DNA from: Cloacimonetes bacterium UBA5456
GTDB lineage: Bacteria > Cloacimonadota > Cloacimonadia > Cloacimonadales > Cloacimonadaceae
Length of the DNA stretch: 22,024 nt
NCBI GenBank assembly: GCA_002427325.1
Contig: DIQS01000038.1
Location: forward strand, 4,893-26,916
Reading direction: 5' to 3'
In this document: piece after piece, positions 1 to 8,112 of the stretch
Layout of the letters: every line of letters starts with the position of its first letter
How positions within the stretch are numbered: position 1 is the first letter of the stretch
Notes under the pieces: model-generated
What the model was told of the DNA's origin: nothing
Seen by the model: the letters and a program-made list of their open reading frames with translations, nothing else
Databases searched by the model: none
Program-made: the position numbers and the translations under genes

Positions 1-66
1 GGTCATGATGTGGTCATCACCATGAGCATATCATGAGCGCACACTAAGCTGTAATCAATAGGGAAG
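1..66 (-). repeat. Left copy of a long inverted repeat
   Basis: The reverse complement of these 66 bases matches 19805-19881. The outer 26 bases are identical, then there are two isolated mismatches within the next 20, then an 11-base length difference inside a TCATGACC-rich palindromic tract, and the last 17 bases are again identical. The copy runs into the window edge and may be longer. It lies just beyond the operon terminator and codes for nothing visible. It could be a dispersed intergenic repeat, a MITE-like element or a pair of inversion sites. Confidence 0.8.
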
Positions 67-129
67 ACGTGAGATAGGGCTTGATGCCTAAGTGAAAGTA
101 AGAGAACAATACACACAGAAATGAGAGAC

Positions 130-177
130 AAAAAAACAACGTAACCAACTATGAATAAACCATGTTAGCTACGTTGT
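130..177 (-). terminator. Rho-independent terminator of the 18-gene operon
   Basis: On the minus strand the arms at 164-177 and 136-149 form a 14-pair stem (two G-U pairs) with a 14-base loop, followed directly by a run of six or seven T. It lies 21 bases past the response-regulator stop codon and is the only strong terminator-like structure I saw between here and position 15138, so it probably ends the whole minus-strand operon. Confidence 0.85.
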
Positions 178-197
178 AAATAAGGATAAAAAAGAGA

Positions 198-827
198 TTA
201 TTTGCCTTTTTTAATGCTTTCTAATTGTGGTTTGACCTCTTTTTCATAGCAATCAGGACAAACCGAATGAGAAAATAATGTGTCCGTGTGCTCCGAAAAA
301 TAGGTCTCCAATTCCTGCCAATAGTTTTTGTCTGCCCTTATCTTCTTGCAATAGGAGCAGATAGGCAAGAGTTTTTCCAGTGAACAAATCTGTTTCGCAG
401 CGTTTTCCAATTTTTGTCGCTGTTTTTCCATGCGCAAAGCAGATTTAACGCGTTGAATTAGTTCGAAATTTGCGAAAGGTTTGCTAATAAAATCCATTGC
501 TCCGAGTTCAAAACTTCGCTGTAAAGGCTCTAAGTTTTCATCCAAAGAAGCAGCGGTAATCATGATTGTCGGGATATCTTCGAGAGAGGGGTCCTGCTTG
601 ATGCGCTCCAAGACATCATAACCGCTAAATCCGGGCATAATTATATCCACAATGAGGAGGTCCGGGCGGATGCGAACGGTTTCGACCATCATCGACGAGC
701 CGCTGTTAAATAGCCGGATATTCTCGAATCCGGCATTTGTGAGAACGGTGCGAATCAGTCGCAGATTGGTCTTATCATCATCTGCAACATAGATTAGCAT
801 GTCTTTGATTTCGTCAAAATTAAACAT
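198..827 (-). CDS. Response regulator, receiver domain plus C-terminal four-cysteine domain
   Basis: A 209-residue protein. Residues 10-125 are a CheY-like receiver: acidic DDD near 16-18, phospho-acceptor D61 in LLIVDIIMPG, T91 and K117 in SKPF. A charged, probably helical linker (about 128-155) leads to a short domain with C157-x2-C160 and C190-x2-C193, likely a zinc site; ICSYCKKIR...CPDC tails of this type are known on stand-alone bacterial response regulators. There is no DNA-binding or enzymatic output domain, so it probably signals by protein contact. The start is 6 bases after the protease stop, with only a weak AGG upstream, so translation may be coupled. It is the last gene before the terminator. 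No histidine kinase is in the window; its signal is unknown. Confidence 0.88.
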   Translation of the reverse strand: MFNFDEIKDMLIYVADDDKTNLRLIRTVLTNAGFENIRLFNSGSSMMVETVRIRPDLLIVDIIMPGFSGYDVLERIKQDPSLEDIPTIMITAASLDENLEPLQRSFELGAMDFISKPFANFELIQRVKSALRMEKQRQKLENAAKQICSLEKLLPICSYCKKIRADKNYWQELETYFSEHTDTLFSHSVCPDCYEKEVKPQLESIKKGK

Positions 828-833
828 GTGTGC

Positions 834-2432
834 CTACTTTTTGTTTTTTTGCTTTATGCTATCTGCATAAATGAACATCTCTTCGAGTGTGCGGAAGCGA
901 TCAAAGAGTGCGCTCGCTTCCTGCAACTGTTTGTCTTGTGAAATGGAAATTTTGTATGCCGCCTGATCGCCATGAACCTTGCGCACGAGTTCGCTTTTGA
1001 GGCTGGAATTGATGAAAGCGCGTGCACTGTCGAGATCAGCAGGAGTATAGCTAATATCCTGCTTTTTCACATAGCTAAGGAAGTCGTTCATCATCGACGA
1101 AGTGATCTGCGGATCTTGGGTGATATTGCGATCATGATCCACCAAATAGTCAACGGCATAGTTAAAGAACACGTTTTTGCGTCTGAGTTCCACGCCGAAA
1201 AGGGTGAGCAAGTCGCTATCCACTTCGATATCCGGTGCAATTCCGCCACCGCCAAAGACTTCGCGTCCGTTTGCAGTATAATAGATATTATTATGGTTAT
1301 CCTCATCTTCTCTTGCCAGATCGTCTTTGGAGACTTCTTTGCCGGTGAGGAGTTTATCGTTGCTCATCTTGTGGATACAGCGTCCGCTTTTGATGTAATA
1401 ATATGAGGTTGTGATCTTCATCCCGTTACCGTTTGAAAGCGGGATGAGCTGTTGCACGCTGCCTTTACCGAAGGTGTTTTTGCCCATCACGAGCCCTTTA
1501 TCCCAATCTTGGAGGCTGCCCGCAAAAATCTCGGAAGCTGAGGCGGAGGCTTCGTTCACCAAAACGATGATGGGATAATCGCGCTCTTTGGTTTTATAGC
1601 GCGTGTAGATGGCGTCTTGGCGGGTGCGTCCCTTGGTTTCGACAACGAGTTTGTTTTGTCCGATAAATTCATTCACGGTATCCACGGCTTGATCCAAGAG
1701 TCCACCGGGATTAAAACGGAGGTCCATGATCAGTCCGCGCATATCTTCTTTTTCCAATTGATTGAGTGCGGCTCTGAGTTCGCTCACGGTGTTCTGGTTG
1801 AATGTGCTGATGCGGATATATCCCACGCCGTTATCCAAGAGGAAGGCATAGGGGATGCTCTTGACTTTGATGTTTTCGCGCACAATGGTGAAGTCGATGG
1901 GTTCGGTGATTCCGGGGCGAGAAATGGTGATCACGACAGTTGTGCCCACATCGCCGCGCATCTTTTTGATGGATTCATCGGTGGTGACGCCAACCACGCT
2001 TTCGCCATCAACCTTGATGATTTTATCGCCGGCGGTGATGCCCATGCGAAAGGCGGGAGTGCCTTCCATGGGGGATACGACGGTGATATAATCGCCTATT
2101 TTGTCGATCTGAATGCCGAGTCCACCAAAGTGTCCTTGGGTGTCGGTGGTGAAATCTTTAAAAGCTTCGGGCGTGAAATATGATGTGTGCGGGTCGGTGG
2201 TGTCCAACATGCCGTTGATTGCAGCTTTGATGAGCTCTTCATCGGAGAGATCGGTCACGTAATTCTGTTTGAGTTTTTGCAAAACCTCAGAGAAAAGTTG
2301 GAGTTGACTGTATATGTTTCCGGGGGAACTTTTTGATTGAGCAAAGGCATTTGTTGCAAATAGCAATAATGCTGCCGAAAGTACCCAGATACCGGCGATG
2401 GTTAAAAGGGCTTTGCGCTGTTTTGATTTCAT
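834..2432 (-). CDS. Carboxyl-terminal processing protease (S41 family, Ctp/Prc type)
   Basis: A 532-residue serine protease of the periplasm. Residues 9-31 are an uncleaved or cleaved export signal ending FATNAFAQ. A PDZ domain spans about 100-185 (GGLGIQID, GDKIIKVDG). The catalytic domain follows, with DLRFNPGG at 237-244, the nucleophile S298 in SASASEI and its general-base lysine K323 in TFGKGSVQQ, 25 residues on as in E. coli Prc. Such proteases trim or degrade periplasmic proteins from the C-terminus. The ATG overlaps the tmk stop (ATGA) and has AGGAGAGG about 6 bases upstream. The tail beyond about 430 is alpha-helical-looking and typical of the longer Ctp proteins of the FCB group. 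Confidence 0.93.
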   Translation of the reverse strand: MKSKQRKALLTIAGIWVLSAALLLFATNAFAQSKSSPGNIYSQLQLFSEVLQKLKQNYVTDLSDEELIKAAINGMLDTTDPHTSYFTPEAFKDFTTDTQGHFGGLGIQIDKIGDYITVVSPMEGTPAFRMGITAGDKIIKVDGESVVGVTTDESIKKMRGDVGTTVVITISRPGITEPIDFTIVRENIKVKSIPYAFLLDNGVGYIRISTFNQNTVSELRAALNQLEKEDMRGLIMDLRFNPGGLLDQAVDTVNEFIGQNKLVVETKGRTRQDAIYTRYKTKERDYPIIVLVNEASASASEIFAGSLQDWDKGLVMGKNTFGKGSVQQLIPLSNGNGMKITTSYYYIKSGRCIHKMSNDKLLTGKEVSKDDLAREDEDNHNNIYYTANGREVFGGGGIAPDIEVDSDLLTLFGVELRRKNVFFNYAVDYLVDHDRNITQDPQITSSMMNDFLSYVKKQDISYTPADLDSARAFINSSLKSELVRKVHGDQAAYKISISQDKQLQEASALFDRFRTLEEMFIYADSIKQKNKK

Positions 2433-3055
2433 TTATCCTCTCCTAATAGAACCTTAAGGGCTTTGATTATCTCGAAGTGTATAGCTTCCTCGCTTTTTTG
2501 AGCGTCAATGACAAGATATCTTGATTGTTGCTTTTTGGCAATGATTAAAAATTGTTCACGCACTTTTTGATGGAAAGAAAGGGCTTCTTGTTCCAATCTG
2601 TCTTGCTCGCGCGATGAAATCCGGCCAAGTCCGATCTCGGCGGGAAGATCGAGCAAGATGGTGAGATCTGGTCTTTTACCATAGCAAACAAACTCCGTGA
2701 GAGTGTCGATCACGCCAAAATCCAGCTCGCGCGCTGCGCCTTGATAGGCATAAGTGCTGTCATAATATCTGTCGGAGATCACGATCTTGCCTTCGTTTAA
2801 AGCGGGAATGATGAGCTCACCGCTGTGTTGGGCGCGGGCGGCGCTATAGAGGAGCAGCTCGGTTTCGGGGAGCATCTCTTGATTTTTGATGTCCAAAAGC
2901 AGGGCGCGGATCGCTTCGGCGATGGGCGTTCCGCCGGGTTCGCGCGTGCAAAGATGGGCTATGTTTCTATCGCTGAGATATCGGCTCAAAAGCTTTATCT
3001 GCGTGCTCTTTCCGCTGCCTTCTATGCCTTCGAGAGTTATGAATTTACCGCTCAT
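2429..3055 (-). CDS. tmk: Thymidylate kinase (dTMP kinase)
   Basis: A 208-residue kinase of usual length that phosphorylates dTMP to dTDP in DNA precursor synthesis. The P-loop GIEGSGKST is at 10-18, the dTMP-binding TREPGGTP at about 37-44, and DRYYDSTYAYQG at 95-106. The LID region has RISSREQDRLE, with arginine in the LID rather than in the P-loop, the arrangement of E. coli-type (type II) enzymes. AGGA lies about 7 bases before the ATG. The gene follows nadB by 25 bases, the largest gap in the operon, and overlaps the protease gene by 4 bases. Confidence 0.96.
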   Translation of the reverse strand: MSGKFITLEGIEGSGKSTQIKLLSRYLSDRNIAHLCTREPGGTPIAEAIRALLLDIKNQEMLPETELLLYSAARAQHSGELIIPALNEGKIVISDRYYDSTYAYQGAARELDFGVIDTLTEFVCYGKRPDLTILLDLPAEIGLGRISSREQDRLEQEALSFHQKVREQFLIIAKKQQSRYLVIDAQKSEEAIHFEIIKALKVLLGEDK

Positions 3056-3080
3056 TTTATGTCCTAATATTTATTATTAC

Positions 3081-4682
3081 TTAGATAATCGTATCATATT
3101 GATAATGCTTGTCATCGCGCGTGGGATTGTCGATGAGGAAGTGAGCGCCGCGGCTTTCACGTCTTGCCAAGGCACTGCGCGTGACGGCGATTGCGATCAC
3201 AGCCATGTTGCGGGTTTCCACGACCTCACGGCGCACGGCATTGTGTTGATAGAAGTTATTGATTTCGTTATAGATGTTTTCCAGGCGCGAGATGGCATAT
3301 TTGAGGAGGCGACGGCTGCGGCGGATGCCGACATATCCGTGCATGATGGTGCCGATGATCTCGCGGTTGTGGCTGATCACCACCCATTCATTCTCGTTGA
3401 AGCTATCCATGAGGCGCCAGGGCGGGATATCCGGGAAGACCACCTCATCTGCCATGGAGGGGTGATTTGCGGCGTTATATGCCACGACAAGGGCTTCCAG
3501 GAGGGAGTTTGAGGCCAGACGGTTGGCGCCATGCAGTCCCGTGCATGCGACTTCGCCGGCGGCAAAGAGATTGTGGATATCCGTGATGCCGTCGATGGTG
3601 GAGATCACGCCGCCACAAAAGTAGTGGGCAGCAGGGGCGACGGGGATGTATTCACGGGTGAAATCTATGCCGCGCTCGCGTAATCGGCTGTCGATATATG
3701 GGAAATGTTTGCGCAATTCATCGTGCGGAATCTTTGTGGCGTCTAACCAGCAAAACTTTTCTCCTCTGCGTTTTAGCTCACTGTCAATAGCGCGGGAAAC
3801 TATATCACGCGGGGCGAGATTTGCCTGTTCATGATATTTTTCCATGAAGGTTGCGCCGTTTGAAAGCCTCAGGATTGCGCCTTCTCCGCGCAGAGCTTCG
3901 GTGATGAGGAAAGTCTCGCCTTCGGCACTCCAAAAGGCGGTGGGGTGAAATTGGACGAATTCCATGTTGGCAAGGCGTCCGCCGGCGAGGCGCGCCATCG
4001 CCATTCCGTCACCGGTTGCGACATCGGGGTTGGTGTTGTGGCTATAAATCTGGGCAGCACCGCCGGTTGCGAGCATGGTCTTGCGGGCTTTGAAGATATC
4101 GACGCTGTGTTTTGTGGAATCCATAACATAGGCACCCCAGCAGGCGATGCCGGAGATGAAGCCGTGCTCGTTTTTAACGTGGTGTTGGGTGATGAGGTCG
4201 ATTGCCAGTCTGTTTTCAAAGATGTCGATATTGGGGTTTTGGATGCAGTTTGCGATCAGAGCTTCCATGACCATGTGACCTGTGCTGTCTGCGGCGTGGG
4301 CAACTCGTCTGTGGGTGTGTCCGCCTTCCATCGTCAGCGAGAGGTTTTCCAGCCTTCGGTCATAACTGTCGTCTCTGCGGGTGAAATCCGTGCCGAGATC
4401 GATCAGATATTGGATGAGATCAGGACCTTGCTCGATGATGCGGCTGATGACTTCTCTCTTACCGAGATCAGCACCGGCTTTGATGGTGTCTTCAATGTGT
4501 TCTGCAAACGAGTCTTTCGCATCCAAAACAGCGGCAATCCCGCCTTGGGCATAGTCTGTATTACAATCATAAAGTCCACTTTTGGTGACAACTGCGACGC
4601 GTCCTTTTTTGGAAGCTTCGAGGGCAAAAACCAAGCCGGCAATTCCGCTGCCAATCACCAAAAAGTCATATTCATAAGTCAT
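3081..4682 (-). CDS. nadB: L-aspartate oxidase (NAD synthesis)
   Basis: FAD enzyme that oxidises L-aspartate to iminoaspartate, the first step of de novo quinolinate and NAD synthesis. With the start at 4682 it has 533 residues, close to the 540 of E. coli NadB. The Rossmann motif GSGIAG is at 11-16, followed by NTDYAQGGIAAV, HTHRRVAHAADSTG, APRDIVSRAID and HGANRLASNSLLEALV, all family signatures. The frame stays open up to 4787, but 4682 is preferred because AGGAGG sits 6 bases before it and the upstream residues are rimI read in another frame. It overlaps the rimI end by 11 bases. nadA and nadC are not in the window. Confidence 0.95.
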   Translation of the reverse strand: MTYEYDFLVIGSGIAGLVFALEASKKGRVAVVTKSGLYDCNTDYAQGGIAAVLDAKDSFAEHIEDTIKAGADLGKREVISRIIEQGPDLIQYLIDLGTDFTRRDDSYDRRLENLSLTMEGGHTHRRVAHAADSTGHMVMEALIANCIQNPNIDIFENRLAIDLITQHHVKNEHGFISGIACWGAYVMDSTKHSVDIFKARKTMLATGGAAQIYSHNTNPDVATGDGMAMARLAGGRLANMEFVQFHPTAFWSAEGETFLITEALRGEGAILRLSNGATFMEKYHEQANLAPRDIVSRAIDSELKRRGEKFCWLDATKIPHDELRKHFPYIDSRLRERGIDFTREYIPVAPAAHYFCGGVISTIDGITDIHNLFAAGEVACTGLHGANRLASNSLLEALVVAYNAANHPSMADEVVFPDIPPWRLMDSFNENEWVVISHNREIIGTIMHGYVGIRRSRRLLKYAISRLENIYNEINNFYQHNAVRREVVETRNMAVIAIAVTRSALARRESRGAHFLIDNPTRDDKHYQYDTII

Positions 4683-5136
4683 CGTCGTCCTCCTTTGAAG
4701 TCGAGGTGAAAAAGGCACCCATGACCACTGCATCCTCGGTGGGGGCGTTGTAATATCCTTTGCGGATGCCCAAAGATTGGTAGCCATATTTATGGTAAAG
4801 CGAGATGGCGACCTGGTTGCTTTGGCGAACCTCGAGATAGAATCGAGAGCAGCCTCTGTCTCGCAGGGTTTTCATGGATTGCTCCAAGAGATATTCGCCA
4901 TGTCCCTTGCCTCTATGGTCTTTGAGGACGGCGAAGTTTGTGATCACTGCCTCGTCTAAAACCTTGTTATAGAGGATGAAGCCGATTAGCTGATTGCCAA
5001 GTTGCACGCCGAAATTCGGGTGATTAAACATCCCGTCAAAGGCGGCAGGTGGCCAAGGCTCGTCGAAAGTCTCTCGCTCAATCCTGATGACCTCAGGGAA
5101 ATCTTCCAAGGTGAGCTCGCGCACAAGTCGTTCCAT
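4672..5136 (-). CDS. rimI: Ribosomal-protein-alanine N-acetyltransferase, GNAT family
   Basis: A 154-residue GNAT acetyltransferase. The acetyl-CoA motif RGKGHG is at 75-80 after the beta-strand AVITNFAVLKDH, and the C-terminal EDAVVMGAFF matches the end of RimI proteins. RimI acetylates the N-terminus of ribosomal protein S18 and relatives; the exact substrate here is inferred. An extra acidic tail (KEDDDDL) follows the domain; its coding bases carry the AGGAGG used by nadB, so the tail may exist for that reason. It starts 9 bases after argS. The neighbours usually found with rimI (tsaB, tsaD) are absent. Confidence 0.85.
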   Translation of the reverse strand: MERLVRELTLEDFPEVIRIERETFDEPWPPAAFDGMFNHPNFGVQLGNQLIGFILYNKVLDEAVITNFAVLKDHRGKGHGEYLLEQSMKTLRDRGCSRFYLEVRQSNQVAISLYHKYGYQSLGIRKGYYNAPTEDAVVMGAFFTSTSKEDDDDL

Positions 5137-5145
5137 TGTCCGTCT

Positions 5146-6798
5146 TTACATCTTTTCCGGTGCTGAGATACCCATGAGGTCAAAAACTATTGCCAAGACG
5201 TCGCGCGTGGTTTCCAAGAGCATAAGTCGCGCTTGGGAGAGCTCTTTGCTCTTTGCGCTCACGATCTGATAGCGCGCATAATATTTGTGGATCATTGCGG
5301 CAAGCTCTTCGGCATAGACGCTTAGGCGGTAGGGCTCGCGATTGACTGAAATGAGCTCGAGCAATTCCGGTAGGTCAGAAAGCTTTTGGATGATGTGCAT
5401 CTCTTCGGGTTTGTTCAGCTTTTTGAGTAGTTCCTTCTTGAAACTGCGCGGCCAGATCTTGTCTTTGCGTGCTTTTTTGATGATCGAGCAGATGCGGGCG
5501 TGGGCATATTGACAGTAATAAACAGGGTTTTCGTTGTTTTGCTGCATCGCCAGCTCGAGGTCGAAATTCAGATGCGCACTTGCCTTGCGGGCGATGAAGA
5601 AATAGCGGGCGGCGTCACTGCCTACCTCGTCGATGAGGTCGTCCATGGTGACAATCTTGCCGGCGCGCTTGCTCATCTTCACTTTCTCGCCGCTTTCAAA
5701 GAGGTTTACTTGCTGTAAGAAGATGATTTCGAGGACGCTGTCGTCGTGACCAAGAGCTCTGAATGCGGCGCGGATTCTGGGAACATAGCCGTGGTGGTCG
5801 GGGCCAAAGACGTCGATGAGTGTGTCAAATCCGCGTTGGAGTTTGGTGAGGTGATATGCAAGATCGGGCACGAAATAGGTGATGGAGCCGTCGGACTTCA
5901 TCAAAACTCTATCCTTGTCGTCGCCAAACTTGCTGGAGGCAAACCAGATGGCTTCATCTTTTTCGAAGGTGCAATCCGCTTCTGTGAGATAGGATAGCAC
6001 TTCTTCGACTACGCCTTCAGCGCGCAGGGTCTTCTCTGAAACCCAGCCTTCGAAGTTGACGCCAAAGCGCTCGAGGGAATTGCGCTGCATCTCGAGTATC
6101 TCTGTGAGGGCAAAGTCTTTGAGCCGTTCCATGCGGTCTTTCTCGGTCATCATGAAGACGCGGACGCCGTCGGTGGCATTGATCTTGTGGGCGAGATGCT
6201 TCACATATTCGCCGTGATAGCCTTCATAGGGGAAATCGCCGATTGCTTCGCCGTGAATCTCGCGCAGGCGCAGTTCGAGCGACTCGGCGAGGATATCCAC
6301 TTGATTGCCGGCGTCGTTGATATAGAACTCTCTTGAGGGTGCATACCCAATCTTTTTCATCACGCGATATAGTGAATCACCAAAGGCGGCGGCACGTGCG
6401 CTGACGATGTTTAGAGGCCCTGTGGGGTTTGCAGAAACGAATTCCAAGAGCACCTTATGTCCTTGTCCAAAGTCGCTGTTGCCAAAGTTCTCGCCTTGCT
6501 TGCGAATCTCCCAAAAGATGCGCTGGAAGAATGCGGGGGAGAGGTGGAAATTGATGAATCCCGGCCCTGCGATCTCGATCTTTTTATAGTCCTTATTCTT
6601 CTTGAGTTCCTTGATGAGAGCCTCTGCCAGAGCCTTGGGCGCCTTCTTGTTTTCTTTGGCGAGCACCATGGCGCAATTTGTGGAATAGTCGCCATGCTCG
6701 GCGATATTGGGGATCTCGACCACGAAATCTCTTTCATAGGAAAGCTTTAGCTTGTCCAAAGTTTCAATCAGATTTGCATAGATAATCTCTTTGATCAT
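5146..6798 (-). CDS. argS: Arginyl-tRNA synthetase
   Basis: A 550-residue class I synthetase that charges tRNA-Arg. It has the N-terminal Add-1-type domain (about 1-110), the catalytic core beginning LLEFVSANPTGPL, the signature DLAYHLTKL, the KMSKR loop at 374-378 followed by AGKIVTMDDLIDEVG, and a C-terminal DALR anticodon domain (from about 430, NPVYYCQYAHARI). The HIGH tetrapeptide is replaced by NIVS at 130-133; the surroundings are intact, so this looks like a lineage variant, not decay. GAGGA lies about 7 bases before the ATG, and the start overlaps the rsfS stop by 4 bases. Confidence 0.96.
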   Translation of the reverse strand: MIKEIIYANLIETLDKLKLSYERDFVVEIPNIAEHGDYSTNCAMVLAKENKKAPKALAEALIKELKKNKDYKKIEIAGPGFINFHLSPAFFQRIFWEIRKQGENFGNSDFGQGHKVLLEFVSANPTGPLNIVSARAAAFGDSLYRVMKKIGYAPSREFYINDAGNQVDILAESLELRLREIHGEAIGDFPYEGYHGEYVKHLAHKINATDGVRVFMMTEKDRMERLKDFALTEILEMQRNSLERFGVNFEGWVSEKTLRAEGVVEEVLSYLTEADCTFEKDEAIWFASSKFGDDKDRVLMKSDGSITYFVPDLAYHLTKLQRGFDTLIDVFGPDHHGYVPRIRAAFRALGHDDSVLEIIFLQQVNLFESGEKVKMSKRAGKIVTMDDLIDEVGSDAARYFFIARKASAHLNFDLELAMQQNNENPVYYCQYAHARICSIIKKARKDKIWPRSFKKELLKKLNKPEEMHIIQKLSDLPELLELISVNREPYRLSVYAEELAAMIHKYYARYQIVSAKSKELSQARLMLLETTRDVLAIVFDLMGISAPEKM

Positions 6799-7160
6799 TG
6801 TGTTTCCTCGTCAACTTTGCGGTTTTTTACCTTTTCAAAAAGGTCATCGATTTGGAAATGTTCCCTCATATCCGGCAGAAATATGTGGACGATTACATCG
6901 GTGAGATCGATCAGAACCCACTCGCCATTATCGACGCCCTCTTTGCCGAGCACGGGGAAATGGCTTTTCTTTGCCATGTCGATAACGTGGTTTGCGATTG
7001 CTTTGTTATGGATGTCTGCGCTTCCTTCGCAAACTATGATCAGATCGGTATAGTCCGTCTTTCCTTGCACTTCATAAACGCGGATATTCTCGGCGTTCTT
7101 TTCATTTAGCCAAGAGATTATGGCTTCGAGCTTGACATTGTCTTGCAACATCTCCTCCAT
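6795..7160 (-). CDS. rsfS: Ribosomal silencing factor RsfS (Iojap/DUF143)
   Basis: A 121-residue protein of family length. The core TDYTDLIIVCEGSADIHNKAIANHV and GVDNGEWVLIDLTDVIVHIFLPDMREHFQIDDLF is the Iojap domain. RsfS binds L14 of the large ribosomal subunit and blocks joining of subunits when nutrients are short. The first ATG directly follows the stop of the upstream gene; an internal ATG three codons on has GGAGGAG almost abutting it, so the exact start is uncertain by three residues. Often paired with nadD; here it pairs with a LytR_C protein and argS. Confidence 0.94.
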   Translation of the reverse strand: MEEMLQDNVKLEAIISWLNEKNAENIRVYEVQGKTDYTDLIIVCEGSADIHNKAIANHVIDMAKKSHFPVLGKEGVDNGEWVLIDLTDVIVHIFLPDMREHFQIDDLFEKVKNRKVDEETQ

Positions 7161-7613
7161 TTATTTCATAAACTCGTCAAAATCACGCCCGATAATGATC
7201 TCAAAATCGGCGCTGTGATATTCATTTAATGCGCTTGTCCAGCGCTTTATTCCTGTCATCTTCATGAGTCTGCTAAGGTCGTGATCATCGCCTTTGCGGA
7301 CTACGATGATGGATTTGTCGTAAATAGGTTTGGGCGTATCACCCAGACTCACCACATCTATATTTAACTCTGATATGGAATTGGCATATTCACGCGCCAA
7401 TTGCTCATATCCACAGCCGTTTAACACCACGACCTTGATGGCGGGCAATTGATCCTCGCCATAAGCGAAAGGGGTTTCGGGCGTCTTGTCCCGTCCGGAC
7501 AGACCAAAATATATGATCAACCCAAAAGCGAGCACGATGATCCCGATCACCCAAGGTCTTGAGTACCACTTTTTTTGTGGGGGCTTTGTTGTCAAACCTA
7601 ACGGCTCGTTCAT
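7161..7613 (-). CDS. Membrane-anchored LytR C-terminal-domain protein
   Basis: A 150-residue protein with a proline-rich basic N-terminus, one membrane segment at about 21-38 and a LytR_C-like domain at about 57-145 (IKVVVLNGCGYEQLAREYANSI ... DYxSIIVVRKG-type second strand). The domain should face the periplasm. LytR_C domains occur in cell-wall ligases and, as here, alone beside rsfS; their role is unclear. It starts 4 bases after the HIT gene without a visible Shine-Dalgarno, so translation is probably coupled. Confidence 0.78.
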   Translation of the reverse strand: MNEPLGLTTKPPQKKWYSRPWVIGIIVLAFGLIIYFGLSGRDKTPETPFAYGEDQLPAIKVVVLNGCGYEQLAREYANSISELNIDVVSLGDTPKPIYDKSIIVVRKGDDHDLSRLMKMTGIKRWTSALNEYHSADFEIIIGRDFDEFMK

Positions 7614-7617
7614 GAAT

Positions 7618-8112
7618 TTAAAGTTGCCTTAAAAGCTCATCTTTAAGCTTTTTATATGTGGTTTCAAATGCTTCGGGGATCACTCTTTCACCGGCTACGA
7701 CGCCCATGAAATTGCTGTCTCCTCGCCAACGTGGCACCATGTGCATATGCAAATGCGCTTCGATGCCGGCTCCGGCGGCACTTCCGAGATTCATCCCGAG
7801 GTTGATGCCGTCGCAATGATAGACTTCTTTGAGAACCCGCTCGAGGGTGCGCACAAGAGCGTTCATCTCGCTGAAAGCTTCCGGCGCAAGGTCGTTGATG
7901 CACATCTGGTGGGCATTGGGCACGATGAGCAAATGGCCGTTGTTATAGGGATACCGGTTCAGGATGATATATGAATGCTCAGCCCTATAGAGGACGAGGT
8001 TTTCCTCATCGTTTGCGCTGTCTCGGGCATGGCAGAAGACGCAGCCTGATTGCTTTTCACCGAGGATATAGTCCATCCTCCACGGTGAATAGAGATAGCT
8101 TCTCTCATCCAT
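7618..8112 (-). CDS. HIT-family nucleotide hydrolase or phosphorylase
   Basis: A 164-residue histidine-triad protein. The catalytic HxHxH is H120, H122 and H124 (HLHMHMVPRW). The N-terminus has SPWRMDYI and a C24-x2-C27 pair, probably half of a zinc site, and NNGHLLIVPNAH at 57-68, features of the Ap4A phosphorylase-like HIT branch. It probably splits dinucleoside polyphosphates or nucleoside phosphoramidates; the substrate cannot be read from sequence. Its ATG overlaps the end of the upstream uridyltransferase gene by 8 bases. Confidence 0.9.
   Translation of the reverse strand: MDERSYLYSPWRMDYILGEKQSGCVFCHARDSANDEENLVLYRAEHSYIILNRYPYNNGHLLIVPNAHQMCINDLAPEAFSEMNALVRTLERVLKEVYHCDGINLGMNLGSAAGAGIEAHLHMHMVPRWRGDSNFMGVVAGERVIPEAFETTYKKLKDELLRQL

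Noticed and set aside
3945..4709. Long antisense frame opposite nadB
   Set aside because: It mirrors the codon bias of nadB, has no ribosome site or recognisable domain; similar antisense frames over ctp, purF, folK and rfaE2 were rejected for the same reason.
4683..4787. Longer N-terminus for nadB
   Set aside because: The extra 35 codons overlap rimI in another frame, have no family similarity, and the AGGAGG points to the ATG at 4682.
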